Of a stretch of 49,181 nucleotides of DNA, positions 1-8,960 are shown piece by piece. The stretch's first letter is position 1; each line of letters begins with the position of its first letter. The notes beneath the pieces are model-generated. The model made no database searches. It was not told the DNA's origin and saw only the letters and a program-made list of their open reading frames with translations. Made by a program: the position numbers and the translations under genes. The DNA is from Phenylobacterium sp. (GTDB lineage: Bacteria; Pseudomonadota; Alphaproteobacteria; Caulobacterales; Caulobacteraceae), in NCBI RefSeq assembly GCF_025351295.1, contig NZ_JANXWD010000093.1, forward strand, positions 1-49,181, read 5' to 3'.

Positions 1-861
1 CATGTAGGTCTTGTTGTCGCCGTCGAAGGAGACCAGCTCGTTCTTGCTGATGGTGATGCCGTTGGCGCCCTGGACGCGGATGCCGCTGTAGCCGGTGCCG
101 ACGATCAGGTTGTCGGAGATCGTCACCTTCTCGTAGTGCAGGGTGCCGACCTGGTCGCGCAGGAAGATGCCTTGCGTGTACTCGCCGGTGCCCCGGGCGA
201 TCACGTTGCCCGAGATATTGATGTCATGCGAGGCGGTGGTGGTGCCGGAGGTCCAGAACTGGATCGCGTCCGGGTGGTCGCCGGCGGTGGGCGTGAAATT
301 GCGGAAGGTGTTGCCGGTGATCGAGATATGACCGACCTCAGCGAAGTCGAAGCCGTCGGAACGCAGGTCGTGGACGTTGTTGCCGGCGATCTTGATGTTG
401 TCGGTCTGGCCGACCGCCATGGCCCGCGCCAGGTCGTGGAACTCGGAGTTGGTGACCGAGATGTTGCTGCTGTCGCGGATCTGCAGGCCCATCACGTCGT
501 TGGCCGCGTTGCCATCCACCGACCCGTGGAAATTCACGTGGTCGAAGCTGATGTCGCTGCTGCCTTTGCTGACCTTGAACGCGAAGTAGCCGGTGTCGGC
601 GGCGATCACGTCCGGATGATCCACGGTCGCCATCTGGACGTTGCTGAACGTCACGCCATGCATGTTCGCCAGGCTGAAATCCGTGATGATCGCCGGCTTC
701 GACGCATCCGCCGAGGTGATCGTGATCCCCGTGCCGTAGGAGAGGTTGCCGACGTTGAGGCCGTTGTAGGTGCCGCCCGCCAGTTTGATCGTGTCGCCCG
801 CGACCGCGGCCTTTAGGGCGCTGGTCAGCGAAGCGGTGCTGCTCACGTTGATAGTTGCCAC
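1..861 (-). CDS. Right-handed parallel beta-helix protein, C-terminus beyond the left edge
   Basis: The reading frame is open from a GTG at 861 to the window edge, giving 287 residues with no stop. An AAGGAA ribosome site lies about 7 nt before the GTG. The N-terminus (MATINVSSTASLTSALKAA) has no signal peptide and leads into repeated short beta-strand units of the pectate-lyase-like beta-helix type (NISVTNSEFHDL, HISITGNTFRNF, KVTISDNLIVG). Residues 167-173 (RSDGFDF), 196-203 (HPDAIQFW) and 230-237 (QGIFLRDQ) stand out because they recur at nearly the same spacing in the protein at 6811-7890. Family knowledge: alphaproteobacterial proteins of this type often continue into calcium-binding RTX repeats and leave by type I secretion, but that part is not visible here. 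A role as polysaccharide lyase or epimerase is an inference from the fold and the neighbouring glycan genes. Confidence 0.85.
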   Translation of the reverse strand, partial: MATINVSSTASLTSALKAAVAGDTIKLAGGTYNGLNVGNLSYGTGITITSADASKPAIITDFSLANMHGVTFSNVQMATVDHPDVIAADTGYFAFKVSKGSSDISFDHVNFHGSVDGNAANDVMGLQIRDSSNISVTNSEFHDLARAMAVGQTDNIKIAGNNVHDLRSDGFDFAEVGHISITGNTFRNFTPTAGDHPDAIQFWTSGTTTASHDINISGNVIARGTGEYTQGIFLRDQVGTLHYEKVTISDNLIVGTGYSGIRVQGANGITISKNELVSFDGDNKTYM

Positions 862-1254
862 GCCAAGTTCCTTATTTTTTTGCCCGTGCGCCTCGGTTAG
901 GGACGCCCATCGACAAGGAACTTAGGTTTCAGAGATTAGAGGCCACCTAAGAGAGATGGTTTCACTGCGATTAACCCTAGATACCACCTGGAACGGTCTT
1001 GTATTTGCAAACACCACCTCAAAATATCAGGTCTTACTTGGTTGCCTTAGCAATATAGTCGTGTGTCAATTCATGGATACTTTGTCGCAGCCGGTACGTT
1101 CGGCGGAGCTCGTTCCGCATGCGTTACGCTTTCAATGTTGTGAAAGAATTTGGCGACATGGTCGGCTTGACTGGCCCGGACGGCATTCTTCGCCCGTAGC
1201 CTCCTCACCATTCGAAGTCCGTCGTACAGAGACCGGGCCAACCTGGGTGTCATC
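862..1254. other. Intergenic region between divergent beta-helix and flippase genes
   Basis: About 390 bp, visibly more AT-rich than its surroundings, with no convincing coding sequence. The two flanking genes diverge, so promoters for both should lie here. Apart from the inverted repeat at 865-923 I see no motif that I can name. Confidence 0.6.
865..923 (-). promoter_or_regulatory. Inverted repeat that would mask the ribosome site of the beta-helix gene
   Basis: AAGTTCCTT at 865-873 and AAGGAACTT at 915-923 are perfect 9-base inverted copies separated by 41 nt. On the minus strand the gene-proximal arm contains the AAGGAA ribosome site of the gene starting at 861. If the mRNA starts upstream of 923, the stem would cover that site. 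It could also be a protein-binding site in DNA. Confidence 0.5.
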
Positions 1255-2712
1255 TTGAGCGTCAAGCGTCACGCGAGCTACAACCTGATCGGCGCGCTGA
1301 TCCCGATCGGCCTCTCGCTGCTGACCGTGCCCCTGTACCTGAAGCAGGTGGGGCCCGACCGGTATGGCGTCCTGGCCATCGCCTGGCTGCTGCTGGGCTA
1401 TTTCGGGCTCTTCGACCTAGGGCTGGGGCGGGCGACCTCGTTCCGGGTCGCGTCCCTGCGCGATGCCTCACGCGAAGCCCGCGCGGCGACGTTCTGGTCG
1501 GCGCTGTGCGTCAACGCCGCCATCGGGCTGGTCGGCGGCGTCGTTCTGTGGTTCGCCGCCGGATATTTCTTCGAGCATGTGCTGAAGGTCAGGGAGTCGT
1601 TGCGGCCCGAGATCCTCCGGGGGGTTCCCATGCTGGCCGCCTCGGTGCCGATCGCCACGGTGACGGGCGTCCTGACCGGGGCCATGCAGGGCCGGGAGAA
1701 GTTCCTCGAGACCAACATCATCTCGGTGCTCTCGACCGCGCTGTTCCAGCTGCTGCCGCTGTCCACGGCCTACATGCTGGGGCCGGACCTGCCGCTGCTG
1801 CTGACCGCCGCGGTCGGTGCGCGGGTGTTCGCGATCGTGGTGCTGGCCTTCCGCTGCCACCAGGAACTGCTCAAAGGCGTGCGTCCGAAGTTCCATCCGG
1901 AGGAGATCCCGCTCCTGCTCAAGTTCGGCGGCTGGGTGAACCTGACCTCCATCGTCGGGCCGGTGCTGGTCATCGTCGACCGGTTCGCCATCGGCGCCAT
2001 CCTGGGGGCCGCCCAGCTGGCGGTCTACACCGTGCCCTTCCAGCTCGCCCAGCGGATCGCCATCGTCCCCGGCGCCCTGACCAACGCGCTCTTCCCGCGC
2101 ATGGCCGCCAGCGACGACGCCACCCGCGACGTGCTGGCCCAGCGGGCCACCCAGACCCTGGCCTGCGTCGTCAGTCCCATGGTGCTGCTGGGCGTGCTGG
2201 CGCTGGAGCCCTTCCTGCATGTCTGGGTCGGCGCCGATCTGGCGACCAAGGCGGCGCCGATCGGCCGGGTGCTGTTCGTCGGGTTCTGGGCGAACGCCTT
2301 CGCCCTGATCCCCTTCATCTTCCTGCAGTCGTCCGGCCGTCCTGACCTGCCACCCAAGATGCACCTGCTGGAGATCCCCTTCTATCTGGCCGGGCTCTAC
2401 GGCGGGATGAAGTACTTCGGCCTGCTGGGATGCGCCCTGGCCTATAGCGGCCGCTGCATCGTCGACTACCTCCTGCTCGGCTTCGCGGCCAAGCGGCGCT
2501 ATCACCACGCGGTGCTGCTGCTGCTCAATTTCGCCATCCTGTGCGTGGCGCTGGTGGTCTGCCAGTTCGCCACCCTGCACGAGCCGGTCTGGTGGCTCAT
2601 GGCCGCGGGAACCCTGTCGGCCGCGACCGTGCTGAGCTGGATGAATCTGCCGCCGGAGCTCAAACTGCGCGCCCTGGACCAGGTGGGCGGCCGGCTCAGG
2701 CGGGCGTCATGA
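1255..2712 (+). CDS. Polysaccharide flippase (Wzx/MATE-like oligosaccharide translocase)
   Basis: 485 residues, mostly hydrophobic, with about 12-14 predicted membrane segments. The N-terminus (SYNLIGALIPIGLSLLTVPLYLKQVG, followed by YGVLAIAWLLLGYFGLFDLGLGRAT) is typical of the polysaccharide biosynthesis/flippase family, which moves undecaprenyl-linked glycan units across the inner membrane. The start is a TTG at 1255; no stronger in-frame start gives a full first helix. Its stop overlaps the next gene by the ATGA arrangement, so flippase and glycosyltransferase are probably translated together. The substrate is unknown. Confidence 0.88.
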   Translation: MSVKRHASYNLIGALIPIGLSLLTVPLYLKQVGPDRYGVLAIAWLLLGYFGLFDLGLGRATSFRVASLRDASREARAATFWSALCVNAAIGLVGGVVLWFAAGYFFEHVLKVRESLRPEILRGVPMLAASVPIATVTGVLTGAMQGREKFLETNIISVLSTALFQLLPLSTAYMLGPDLPLLLTAAVGARVFAIVVLAFRCHQELLKGVRPKFHPEEIPLLLKFGGWVNLTSIVGPVLVIVDRFAIGAILGAAQLAVYTVPFQLAQRIAIVPGALTNALFPRMAASDDATRDVLAQRATQTLACVVSPMVLLGVLALEPFLHVWVGADLATKAAPIGRVLFVGFWANAFALIPFIFLQSSGRPDLPPKMHLLEIPFYLAGLYGGMKYFGLLGCALAYSGRCIVDYLLLGFAAKRRYHHAVLLLLNFAILCVALVVCQFATLHEPVWWLMAAGTLSAATVLSWMNLPPELKLRALDQVGGRLRRAS

Positions 2713-3539
2713 CCCGCGCCGCCACCATCACGGAAAGACCCATGCCCGCCGCCGCGACGTCCAGCCCCACGATCGACGTCGCCGCCGCGGTCAACAGCCG
2801 CGGCGTGCTCGCCAACTGCCTGCAGCGCTCACCGGACATCGCGTCCGGCGCGCTGACGTTGCGCACCTACGAGGCCTGTCGCTCGGCCAGCCAGGCCTAC
2901 AACCGCGCGCTGGCAGACACCGCCGCGGATGTCCTCGTCCTGGCCCATCAGGACGTCTACCTGCCCGCCGGGTTCCTCGAGCACGCGCGCGCAGAACTGC
3001 GTCGTCTCGACGCCCTGCAGCCCAGCTGGGCGCTTGCCGGCGTGACCGGGCTGGACGCCCAGAAGGTGTTCCACGGCCGCACCTGGTCCTCGGGTCTGGG
3101 CCAGCTCCTGGGCGAGCGGCCGGCCGCACCGGTGGCGGTCGAGACGCTGGACGAGATGCTGATCTTCGTGCGTTGCGCGTCCGGGCTTCGCTTCGACGAG
3201 GACCTGCCCGGCTTCCACCTCTACGCGGCCGACGCGGTCCAGATCGCCAGGGCGCGTGGCCTGGGCAGCTATGTGATCGACGCACCGGCAATCCACCACA
3301 GCCGCGCCGTCGTCGCCCTCGATGGCGGCTACCGCAAGGCCTACCGGTACATGCAGCGCAAGTGGCGCGCCCAGCTGCCGATCCCCAACCTGGTCTGCCC
3401 GATCACCCGCTCGCCGTTGACGCTGCTACTGCGCGACCTGCGTATCCGCCGCAAGCATCGCGGCAAGGCACGCCCGACCGAGCCCACCGACGATCCGTCG
3501 GCGATCGCCGTGCGCCTGGGCTTCGAGGCGCCGGCCTAA
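2709..3539 (+). CDS. Glycosyltransferase, StrF-like family
   Basis: 276 residues starting at the ATG that overlaps the flippase stop (ATGA); a longer in-frame reading from 2541 would lie inside the flippase and is less likely. The stretch VLVLAHQDVYLPAGF matches the HQDVYLP motif of the StrF-like branch of GT-A glycosyltransferases (Glyco_tranf_2_5), where the acidic residues coordinate the nucleotide-sugar metal. The C-terminus is basic (RDLRIRRKHRGKARP), suggesting contact with the membrane face. Co-translation with the flippase points to assembly of the same glycan. Confidence 0.8.
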   Translation: MTRAATITERPMPAAATSSPTIDVAAAVNSRGVLANCLQRSPDIASGALTLRTYEACRSASQAYNRALADTAADVLVLAHQDVYLPAGFLEHARAELRRLDALQPSWALAGVTGLDAQKVFHGRTWSSGLGQLLGERPAAPVAVETLDEMLIFVRCASGLRFDEDLPGFHLYAADAVQIARARGLGSYVIDAPAIHHSRAVVALDGGYRKAYRYMQRKWRAQLPIPNLVCPITRSPLTLLLRDLRIRRKHRGKARPTEPTDDPSAIAVRLGFEAPA

Positions 3540-3619
3540 GGGTCCTCACTCAACACCGCTCATCCCGGCGAAGGCCTTGAAACTTCAAAGGTCTGGCGGA
3601 GTCTGGATCTCACGCGGAC

Positions 3620-4327
3620 TCAGGCGGCGCCGGGGCGCTGGGCGACGACCATGATCTGGGTGAACAGCAGGTGGCGCAGGCGGCCGCCGGTGATCCGGTC
3701 CAGGACCAGCGACCTGGAGCGCAGCGGCGTCACCGGACGGCATTCCAGGACCTCGAACCCCGCGCTGCGGAACAGGTCGGCGTAGGTGTCGGGCGTGAAC
3801 CACCGCAGGTGGGTGCGGTCCATCACCCCCTTGTCCGCATAGTCGAACCGGCCCCGCAGCAGGCCGCGGATCACCTTCCAGTTGGCGACGTTCGGGGAGC
3901 TGGCATAGACTCGGCCGCCCGGCTTCAGGCATCCGGCCAGGCGCTTCAGGGTGGTCCAGGGGTCGGTCAGGTGCTCCAGCACCTCGCTGACGATCAGGGC
4001 GTCGAAGGCGCCCTGCAGCGGCGCCAGGTCCAGGGCCTCCACGTCGCCCACCAGCACCTCGCTCAGGTGCTCGGCGGCGGCCGCGCCGGCCACGGGGCTG
4101 AGTTCGAGGCCCACGTACCGCCCGGCCTTCCCGGCCTCCAGCACCGCGCGGCCCGTACCGCCGGCCCCGCAGCCCAGCTCCAGGATCGCGGAGTCGGGAC
4201 CGGTCGGCAGCATCGCGACGATGTCGGCCCGCGCATTGGCGAAATAGCTGACCGGCTTGTCTTCATAGATCGACTGGATCGTGGCGACGCGGGGCTCGGC
4301 CGGTTCGGAGGGCTTCGGCTCGATCAT
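3620..4327 (-). CDS. Class I SAM-dependent methyltransferase
   Basis: 235 residues. Residues 49-58 (LELGCGAGGT) form the glycine-rich SAM-binding motif I. IVSEVLEHLTDPWTTLKRLAGCLKPGGRVYASSPN is the usual post-motif region of Methyltransf_11/23 proteins often found in glycan and O-antigen clusters. A GGAG ribosome site precedes the ATG at a normal distance. The gene converges with the glycosyltransferase upstream, leaving an 80-bp gap with a short TCATCCCGG repeat-like stretch. The methyl acceptor cannot be deduced; a sugar or lipid-linked glycan is plausible from context. Confidence 0.85.
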   Translation of the reverse strand: MIEPKPSEPAEPRVATIQSIYEDKPVSYFANARADIVAMLPTGPDSAILELGCGAGGTGRAVLEAGKAGRYVGLELSPVAGAAAAEHLSEVLVGDVEALDLAPLQGAFDALIVSEVLEHLTDPWTTLKRLAGCLKPGGRVYASSPNVANWKVIRGLLRGRFDYADKGVMDRTHLRWFTPDTYADLFRSAGFEVLECRPVTPLRSRSLVLDRITGGRLRHLLFTQIMVVAQRPGAA

Positions 4328-4459
4328 CCGGGTTTACTCCAGGGCGGACAGGACAGGCGGCGTCGCGCGGTCGGGTGACCATGCATCAATGGCCTTGCAC
4401 AAGGATGTAAAGCCAAAGCTACCGGGGAAGCGTTCCCGTCGCATTTATGCCGCCGGCGA

Positions 4460-4993
4460 TCAGGCCGCGGCCTGCTCCCGGAAGCGCGCGCCTTCATGTT
4501 CGAGCAGCCAGCGCTTGCGCGACAGGCCGCCGCCGTAGCCCGTCAGCGCGCCGTTGGAGCCGATCACCCGATGGCACGGCACCACCAGGGCGACGGGATT
4601 CGAGCCATTCGCGAGCCCGACCGCCCGCACCGCGGTCGGCCGGCCGATCCGCGCGGCGAGCTGCGCGTAGCTCCAGGTCTCGCCGGCCGGGATGGTGCAG
4701 AGCGCCGCCCAGACCTGGCGCTGGAAGGCGGTGCCCGCACCCTCCCAGGCGACGGTCTCGAAGGCGTCGATCCGGCCGGCGAAGTAGGCGTCGAACACCG
4801 GGCCGAGCGGACCTCGCCCTTCCGACAGCGCCGCCTTGGGATAGCGGCGGCGGATCCACCCCAGCATGGCGGCTTCGTAGTCGGTCCAGTTGAACGCGCG
4901 CAGCACGCCGGCCTCGTCGGTGACCACCAGGGCCGTGCCGATGGGCGTTGCGATGCGTTCGAGGGTCAGGGTTTCAGGCGGCGCGGCGGTCAT
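4460..4993 (-). CDS. ogt: Methylated-DNA-protein-cysteine methyltransferase (MGMT/Ogt)
   Basis: 177 residues beginning [14 protein letters not shown]. The active-site motif is VVPCHRVIG, with acceptor Cys140; the preceding [15 protein letters not shown] block and the helix [20 protein letters not shown] are diagnostic. The enzyme removes alkyl groups from O6-guanine in a one-time suicide reaction. A longer frame reaching 5143 only reads backwards over the upstream gene, so the ATG at 4993 was chosen. It overlaps the Ada/AlkA-like gene by 20 bp, so the two repair activities are probably co-translated. It matches the C-terminal half of E. coli Ada, which is missing from the upstream protein. 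Confidence 0.92.
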   Translation of the reverse strand: MTAAPPETLTLERIATPIGTALVVTDEAGVLRAFNWTDYEAAMLGWIRRRYPKAALSEGRGPLGPVFDAYFAGRIDAFETVAWEGAGTAFQRQVWAALCTIPAGETWSYAQLAARIGRPTAVRAVGLANGSNPVALVVPCHRVIGSNGALTGYGGGLSRKRWLLEHEGARFREQAAA

Positions 4994-6491
4994 CGGTCTT
5001 GGTCCTTTTTGCGGGGGCCGCCTTCGCCGGGGCGAGGCCCGGATCGGCGGCCCAGAGATGTTGCGCGGCATAGGCCCGCCAGGGCCTCCAGGCCGCGCTG
5101 CGGGCGAGCAGCTGGTCGGGCGTCGGGCGGACCCCATCGCCATCGGCCATGGCCCGCATCAGGCCGATGTCGGCGCCCGGGAAGGCGTCGGGCTCGCGCA
5201 GTTCGCGCAGCGCGATGTACTGCGCCGTCCATTCGCCCACCCCCGGCAGGGCCTTCAGCGCGGCGATGGCGCTCGCCAGGTCGGCGCGGGGGGTGAAGAT
5301 GGTCGGATCGGCCGCGACCGTGCGGGCCAGCGCCTCCAGCGCCGCCCCGCGGGCCCGCGGCATGCCCAGCGCCGCGATATCCTGGCCGATCAGCCGCGCC
5401 GCCGTCGGGAACACGCAGGTCAGGCCCAGCTCGGCAGCGGCGGGATCGTCGATCGGCTCGCCATAGGCCGCCACCAGCTTGGCCGCCAGGCCGCGGGCTG
5501 CGCCGACCGTGATCTGCTGGCCCAGTATGGCGCGCACAGCCAGCTCGAACCCGTCCCAAGCCCCGGGCGCGCGCAAGCCGGGCCGGGCCGCGACCAGCGG
5601 CGCCAGCGCCGGGTCCTGGCTCAGGTGCGCGCCGATCAGGGTCGGGTCGGCGGAGAGGTCGAACACGCGGCGGATGCGTGCGATCACCGCCGGCAGCGCC
5701 TGCAGCTTCGGGAAGTGGATTTCAGCGCAGAGCGCCCCGTCCTTGCGCGGCGTCACGATCACCACCCCGCGCGCGCCGTCGATCTCCAGCGTGCGGGCGT
5801 AGCGCCTGGGCTCCACCCGCTCGACGCCGGGGATCGCCCGGTCGGTCAGGAAGCGGACGATGGCCTCCCAGTCGTAGGGCGGCTTGTAGGGCAGCCGCAC
5901 GGTGATGCCGTCGGCGGCGGGGGTCTCGGCCTTGTGGCTGCGGCGCAGGTCGCCCGGCGGACGGCCGAACAGCTGCTGGAAGGTCTCGTTGAACCGCCGC
6001 ACGCTGCCGAAGCCGGACGCCAGCGCCACCTCGCCCATCGGCAGGCGGGTCTCCTGGATCAGCTGCTTGGCCAGCAGCACGCGGCGCGTCTGGGCCACCG
6101 AGACCGGCGAGGCGCCGAGATGCTGGCGGAACAGCCGGCGCAGCTGCCGCTCGCCGACCCCCAGCCGCGAGGCCAGCGCCTCCACGTCGCCGGCGTCCAT
6201 CGCCCCGCCCTCGATCAGCGCCAGGGCGCGCGACACGGTATTCGACGTGCCGCGCCAGGCGCCAAGATCCGGCGAGGCTTCCGGCCGGCAGCGCAGGCAG
6301 GGCCGGTAGCCCGCCTCCTGGGCCGCCGCCGCCGTCGGATAGAACGTCATGTTCTGCGGCTTGGGCGTGCGCGCCGGGCAGATCGGCCGGCAGTAGATGC
6401 CGGTGGTCTTCACGCCGGCGAAGATGCGCCCGTCGAACCGCGGGTCGCGGGTGACGAAGGCGCGGCGGCAGGCTTCGAAATCCATGTCCAT
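4974..6491 (-). CDS. alkA: Ada-type regulator fused to AlkA 3-methyladenine DNA glycosylase
   Basis: 505 residues from the ATG at 6491 (another ATG at 6485; a GTG at 6542 adds 17 poor residues). Domains in order: Ada zinc domain with four cysteines (C34, C38, C65, C68 in [12 protein letters not shown] and YRPCLRC), AraC-type helix-turn-helix (about 75-185), then AlkA N-domain and helix-hairpin-helix glycosylase (about 195-490) with [19 protein letters not shown] and the Asp in FPGADIGL. Known role: phosphotriester methyl transfer to a zinc-domain Cys activates transcription, and the glycosylase removes alkylated bases. It lacks the MGMT domain, which is the next gene. I see no SOS box upstream, fitting Ada-type self-control rather than LexA. 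Confidence 0.9.
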   Translation of the reverse strand: MDMDFEACRRAFVTRDPRFDGRIFAGVKTTGIYCRPICPARTPKPQNMTFYPTAAAAQEAGYRPCLRCRPEASPDLGAWRGTSNTVSRALALIEGGAMDAGDVEALASRLGVGERQLRRLFRQHLGASPVSVAQTRRVLLAKQLIQETRLPMGEVALASGFGSVRRFNETFQQLFGRPPGDLRRSHKAETPAADGITVRLPYKPPYDWEAIVRFLTDRAIPGVERVEPRRYARTLEIDGARGVVIVTPRKDGALCAEIHFPKLQALPAVIARIRRVFDLSADPTLIGAHLSQDPALAPLVAARPGLRAPGAWDGFELAVRAILGQQITVGAARGLAAKLVAAYGEPIDDPAAAELGLTCVFPTAARLIGQDIAALGMPRARGAALEALARTVAADPTIFTPRADLASAIAALKALPGVGEWTAQYIALRELREPDAFPGADIGLMRAMADGDGVRPTPDQLLARSAAWRPWRAYAAQHLWAADPGLAPAKAAPAKRTKTDDRRAA

Positions 6492-6598
6492 GGGCCGGAA
6501 GATGGGCGCTCGGCGGCGCCAAGTCTCGCGGTTTTCGGACACTCAAGGCCGAACGTTCGCGGCGGCCTCTGTCGCGCCGCAATCCGGTCGTGACTAGG

Positions 6599-6715
6599 CT
6601 AGGTCAGCATCGTGAGGATCAGGCCCAGGGCGCGAATGACGCCGTACAGCATGACCCCACCAACGATCAACCCGCCCAGAAACCATGGCAGGCCGGCCAG
6701 CAACTGCTTACCCAT
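6599..6715 (-). CDS. Small hydrophobic membrane peptide, 38 residues
   Basis: A short frame starting MGKQLLAGLPWFLGGLIV and ending ALGLILTMLT, almost entirely one or two membrane-spanning segments with a basic N-terminal residue. A GGGGGAAAG ribosome site lies upstream of the ATG. The frame ends just before the Ada/AlkA gene region and is on the same strand. I do not recognise the family. Support comes from the ribosome site and the biased composition; a search for conservation in related genomes would decide. Confidence 0.5.
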   Translation of the reverse strand: MGKQLLAGLPWFLGGLIVGGVMLYGVIRALGLILTMLT

Positions 6716-6810
6716 TGTGCGCTTTCCCCCGGGCTCTCAAGACACCCCTTGGGGTTGAACTATAGCCAGCCGCCAGCCCCCGCGCCATGCGCGGCCAGGA
6801 GTTCAGGTCC

Positions 6811-7890
6811 ATGAGAAGCCTTTTTGTCCTGCTGGGCGCCATCGCACCGCTGCTGAGCAGCCACTGCAGCGCCGCGGCCAACCGGTCGGCGACGCCCGCG
6901 ACCTTCGACTCGACCTGGACCGCCGCCGGCTGCGGCTCCACGCTCACCCTGGCCGCCGAGGAATATGGCCCACGCGTGCTGACGCCGAAGGCCTGCGCCG
7001 ACAACCCCATCACGCTGGAGGCCAAGGGGGCCACCCTGATCAACTGGACGGCCCGCGGGGTATCGGGCCTGACCATCGAGGGGGGAACCTGGAAGAACCG
7101 CAACAATGGACCGCGCTGGACCTCGGCGGTGGCGTTCGAGGGCTCGCGCAACGCGGACGGAACGCCGGGCACGGACTGTCGCCGGATCGCGATCCACAAC
7201 GCCAAGGTGGTGGGGCCGTTCAATGACGCGCCCGGCCAGCCCTATCAACCGGGCGATGGCTACGGTGTGAATTTCCTGCGATGCCAGGATCTGGTGGTGA
7301 AGGACAGCGTCTTCACCGGCTTCAGCAACGCCCTGCTGTTCGGCCTCTCGTCGCGGGTGACGGTGGACAATATCGAATGCGGCTTCATGCGCAGCGACTG
7401 CATGGACCTGGGCCAGGTGTGGGGCGCGAAAATCAGCCGGGTCTACTGCCACACGACGCTGATCACCGGAAAGGAGCACCCCGACTGCATCCAGGTGTGG
7501 TCGCGGTATTTCTATCCCGGCTCCACCACCCCGGCTCCGCCCAGTTCGGATCTCGAGATCCGCAACAACCGCGTCGACGGCAAGATGCAGGGCGTCTTCC
7601 TGGGCAACCACGTGCGCACCTATGTCGACGGCCAGGTCCACGACGACGGCGGCTTCGCGCGGGTCCTGATCGAAGATAACCAGATCACCATGAGCGGCGG
7701 CAACGCCATCGGCGTGTCCGGCGCGACCGACATCACGGTGCGCAACAATCGGGTCGCCAGCCTGCCCGACGCCCCGTTCATGGCCAACATCAACCTGGCG
7801 AAGAACACCGGCGTGGTGCGCTGCGGCAACATCGTGGAAAGCGGCGGCGGCAAGCGGGGGTCCAAGGACCCCGGCTGCGACAAGCGCTAG
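6811..7890 (+). CDS. Secreted right-handed parallel beta-helix protein
   Basis: 359 residues. The ATG at 6811 was preferred over 6787 because an AGGAG site precedes it and it places a Sec signal peptide (MRSLFVLLGAIAPLLSSHCSAAA) at the true N-terminus. The mature part has beta-helix repeats (LTIEGGTWKN, LVVKDSVFTG, RVTVDNIECG, VRNNRVASL). RSDCMDL (194-200), HPDCIQVW (223-230) and QGVFLGNH (260-267) match the same motifs of the protein at 1-861. Several cysteines in the mature region could form disulfides, fitting periplasmic or outer location. It precedes a GT2 gene and galE, so action on an exported polysaccharide is likely but unproven. Confidence 0.85.
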   Translation: MRSLFVLLGAIAPLLSSHCSAAANRSATPATFDSTWTAAGCGSTLTLAAEEYGPRVLTPKACADNPITLEAKGATLINWTARGVSGLTIEGGTWKNRNNGPRWTSAVAFEGSRNADGTPGTDCRRIAIHNAKVVGPFNDAPGQPYQPGDGYGVNFLRCQDLVVKDSVFTGFSNALLFGLSSRVTVDNIECGFMRSDCMDLGQVWGAKISRVYCHTTLITGKEHPDCIQVWSRYFYPGSTTPAPPSSDLEIRNNRVDGKMQGVFLGNHVRTYVDGQVHDDGGFARVLIEDNQITMSGGNAIGVSGATDITVRNNRVASLPDAPFMANINLAKNTGVVRCGNIVESGGGKRGSKDPGCDKR

Positions 7891-7980
7891 ATGAGCGCGG
7901 CCTGCAGCTCGGTCTCGATTTACGAGCTGTGCAGGGTTTATGCCTAAGCCCTCTGTCGAACCGATTGCCGCGAGGGCCGA

Positions 7981-8871
7981 ATGTCATCCGCGACGCCAGA
8001 CGCCCTGCCGCTCGTCAGCGTCATCGTGCCCCACTACCGTGACCTCGACGGGCTGCGGGTCTGCCTGGCGGCGCTGGACCTCCAGACCTATCCGCGCGCC
8101 CGCTTCGAGGTCGTGGTCGCCGACAACAATTCGCCGGAGGGCGAGGCCGCGGTGGCCGCGGTCGTCGCCGGTCGGGCGAAACTGGCGGTGGTGACCGAGC
8201 AGGGGGCGGGACCGGCGCGCAACGGCGGGGTCGCCGCCTCCACGGGCCGCCTGCTGGCCTTCACGGACTCCGACTGCATTCCGGAACCCCAGTGGCTGGC
8301 CGAAGGTCTGGCCGCACTCGAAAACGTCGACATCGTCGGGGGGGCGATGCAGGTGCTGGTCGCGGACGAAGCCGACATGACCCCCGCGGAGGCGTTCGAA
8401 CGGGTCTTCGCCTTCGACAATCGCCACTATGTGATCCGCAAGGGCTTCACCGTGACCGCGAACCTGTTCTGCGCGCGGGCGGTCTTCGAGGCCGTCGGCG
8501 GCTTTCGCGTCGGCGTGCCCGAGGATCTCGACTGGTGTCACCGCGCGCGCGCCGCCGGCTATCGCATTGGATATGCCCCGGACGCGCGGGTCGGCCATCC
8601 CGCCCGGCGGACCTGGACGGAGATCGTTCGCAAATGGTCGCGGCTGAACGAGGAAGCGTTCGGGCTGGCGCGGACCGAGCGGATGGGGCGGGTCAAATGG
8701 CTGGTCAAGGCGCTCGCCATGCCGCTTTCAGCCATCGCCCAGACGGCGCGGCCGTTCTCCACGCCAAAGCTGACCGCGGGCCGCGACCGGCTGAGCGCGC
8801 TGCGCATGCTCTATCTGATGCGATTTTGGCGCGCGGCCGACTCCCTGCGACTCCTGGCCCGACGCCCCTGA
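7981..8871 (+). CDS. Family 2 glycosyltransferase
   Basis: 296 residues with the GT-A start LVSVIVPHYRDLDGL, the VVVADNNSPE loop, the metal-binding DSD-like motif in LLAFTDSDCIPEPQWL, and the acceptor-site motif PEDLDWCHRARAAGYRI (ED of the ED-W type). It transfers a sugar from a nucleotide donor to a growing glycan on the cytoplasmic side. The C-terminal part is amphipathic and basic (VKWLVKALAMPLSAIAQTARPF), consistent with membrane association. The gap of 90 bp to the beta-helix gene and of 89 bp to galE suggests one transcript. Donor and acceptor are unknown. Confidence 0.9.
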   Translation: MSSATPDALPLVSVIVPHYRDLDGLRVCLAALDLQTYPRARFEVVVADNNSPEGEAAVAAVVAGRAKLAVVTEQGAGPARNGGVAASTGRLLAFTDSDCIPEPQWLAEGLAALENVDIVGGAMQVLVADEADMTPAEAFERVFAFDNRHYVIRKGFTVTANLFCARAVFEAVGGFRVGVPEDLDWCHRARAAGYRIGYAPDARVGHPARRTWTEIVRKWSRLNEEAFGLARTERMGRVKWLVKALAMPLSAIAQTARPFSTPKLTAGRDRLSALRMLYLMRFWRAADSLRLLARRP

Positions 8872-8960
8872 ACCCCAGCTCGATCGAAGGCATGTGCACA
8901 GATGCATAGCGTTTGGAACCTGGCCGAATGCGGCCGCAACGCGCCGGAGGCCACCGCCCC

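Noticed and set aside
956..1258. 100-residue plus-strand frame in the AT-rich gap before the flippase
   Set aside because: No ribosome site, no recognisable domain, and the region must contain two divergent promoters.
4460..5143. Longer ogt product with 50 extra N-terminal residues
   Set aside because: The extension only re-reads the Ada/AlkA gene in another frame and is rich in Pro, Arg and Gly; the ATG at 4993 gives the normal family length.
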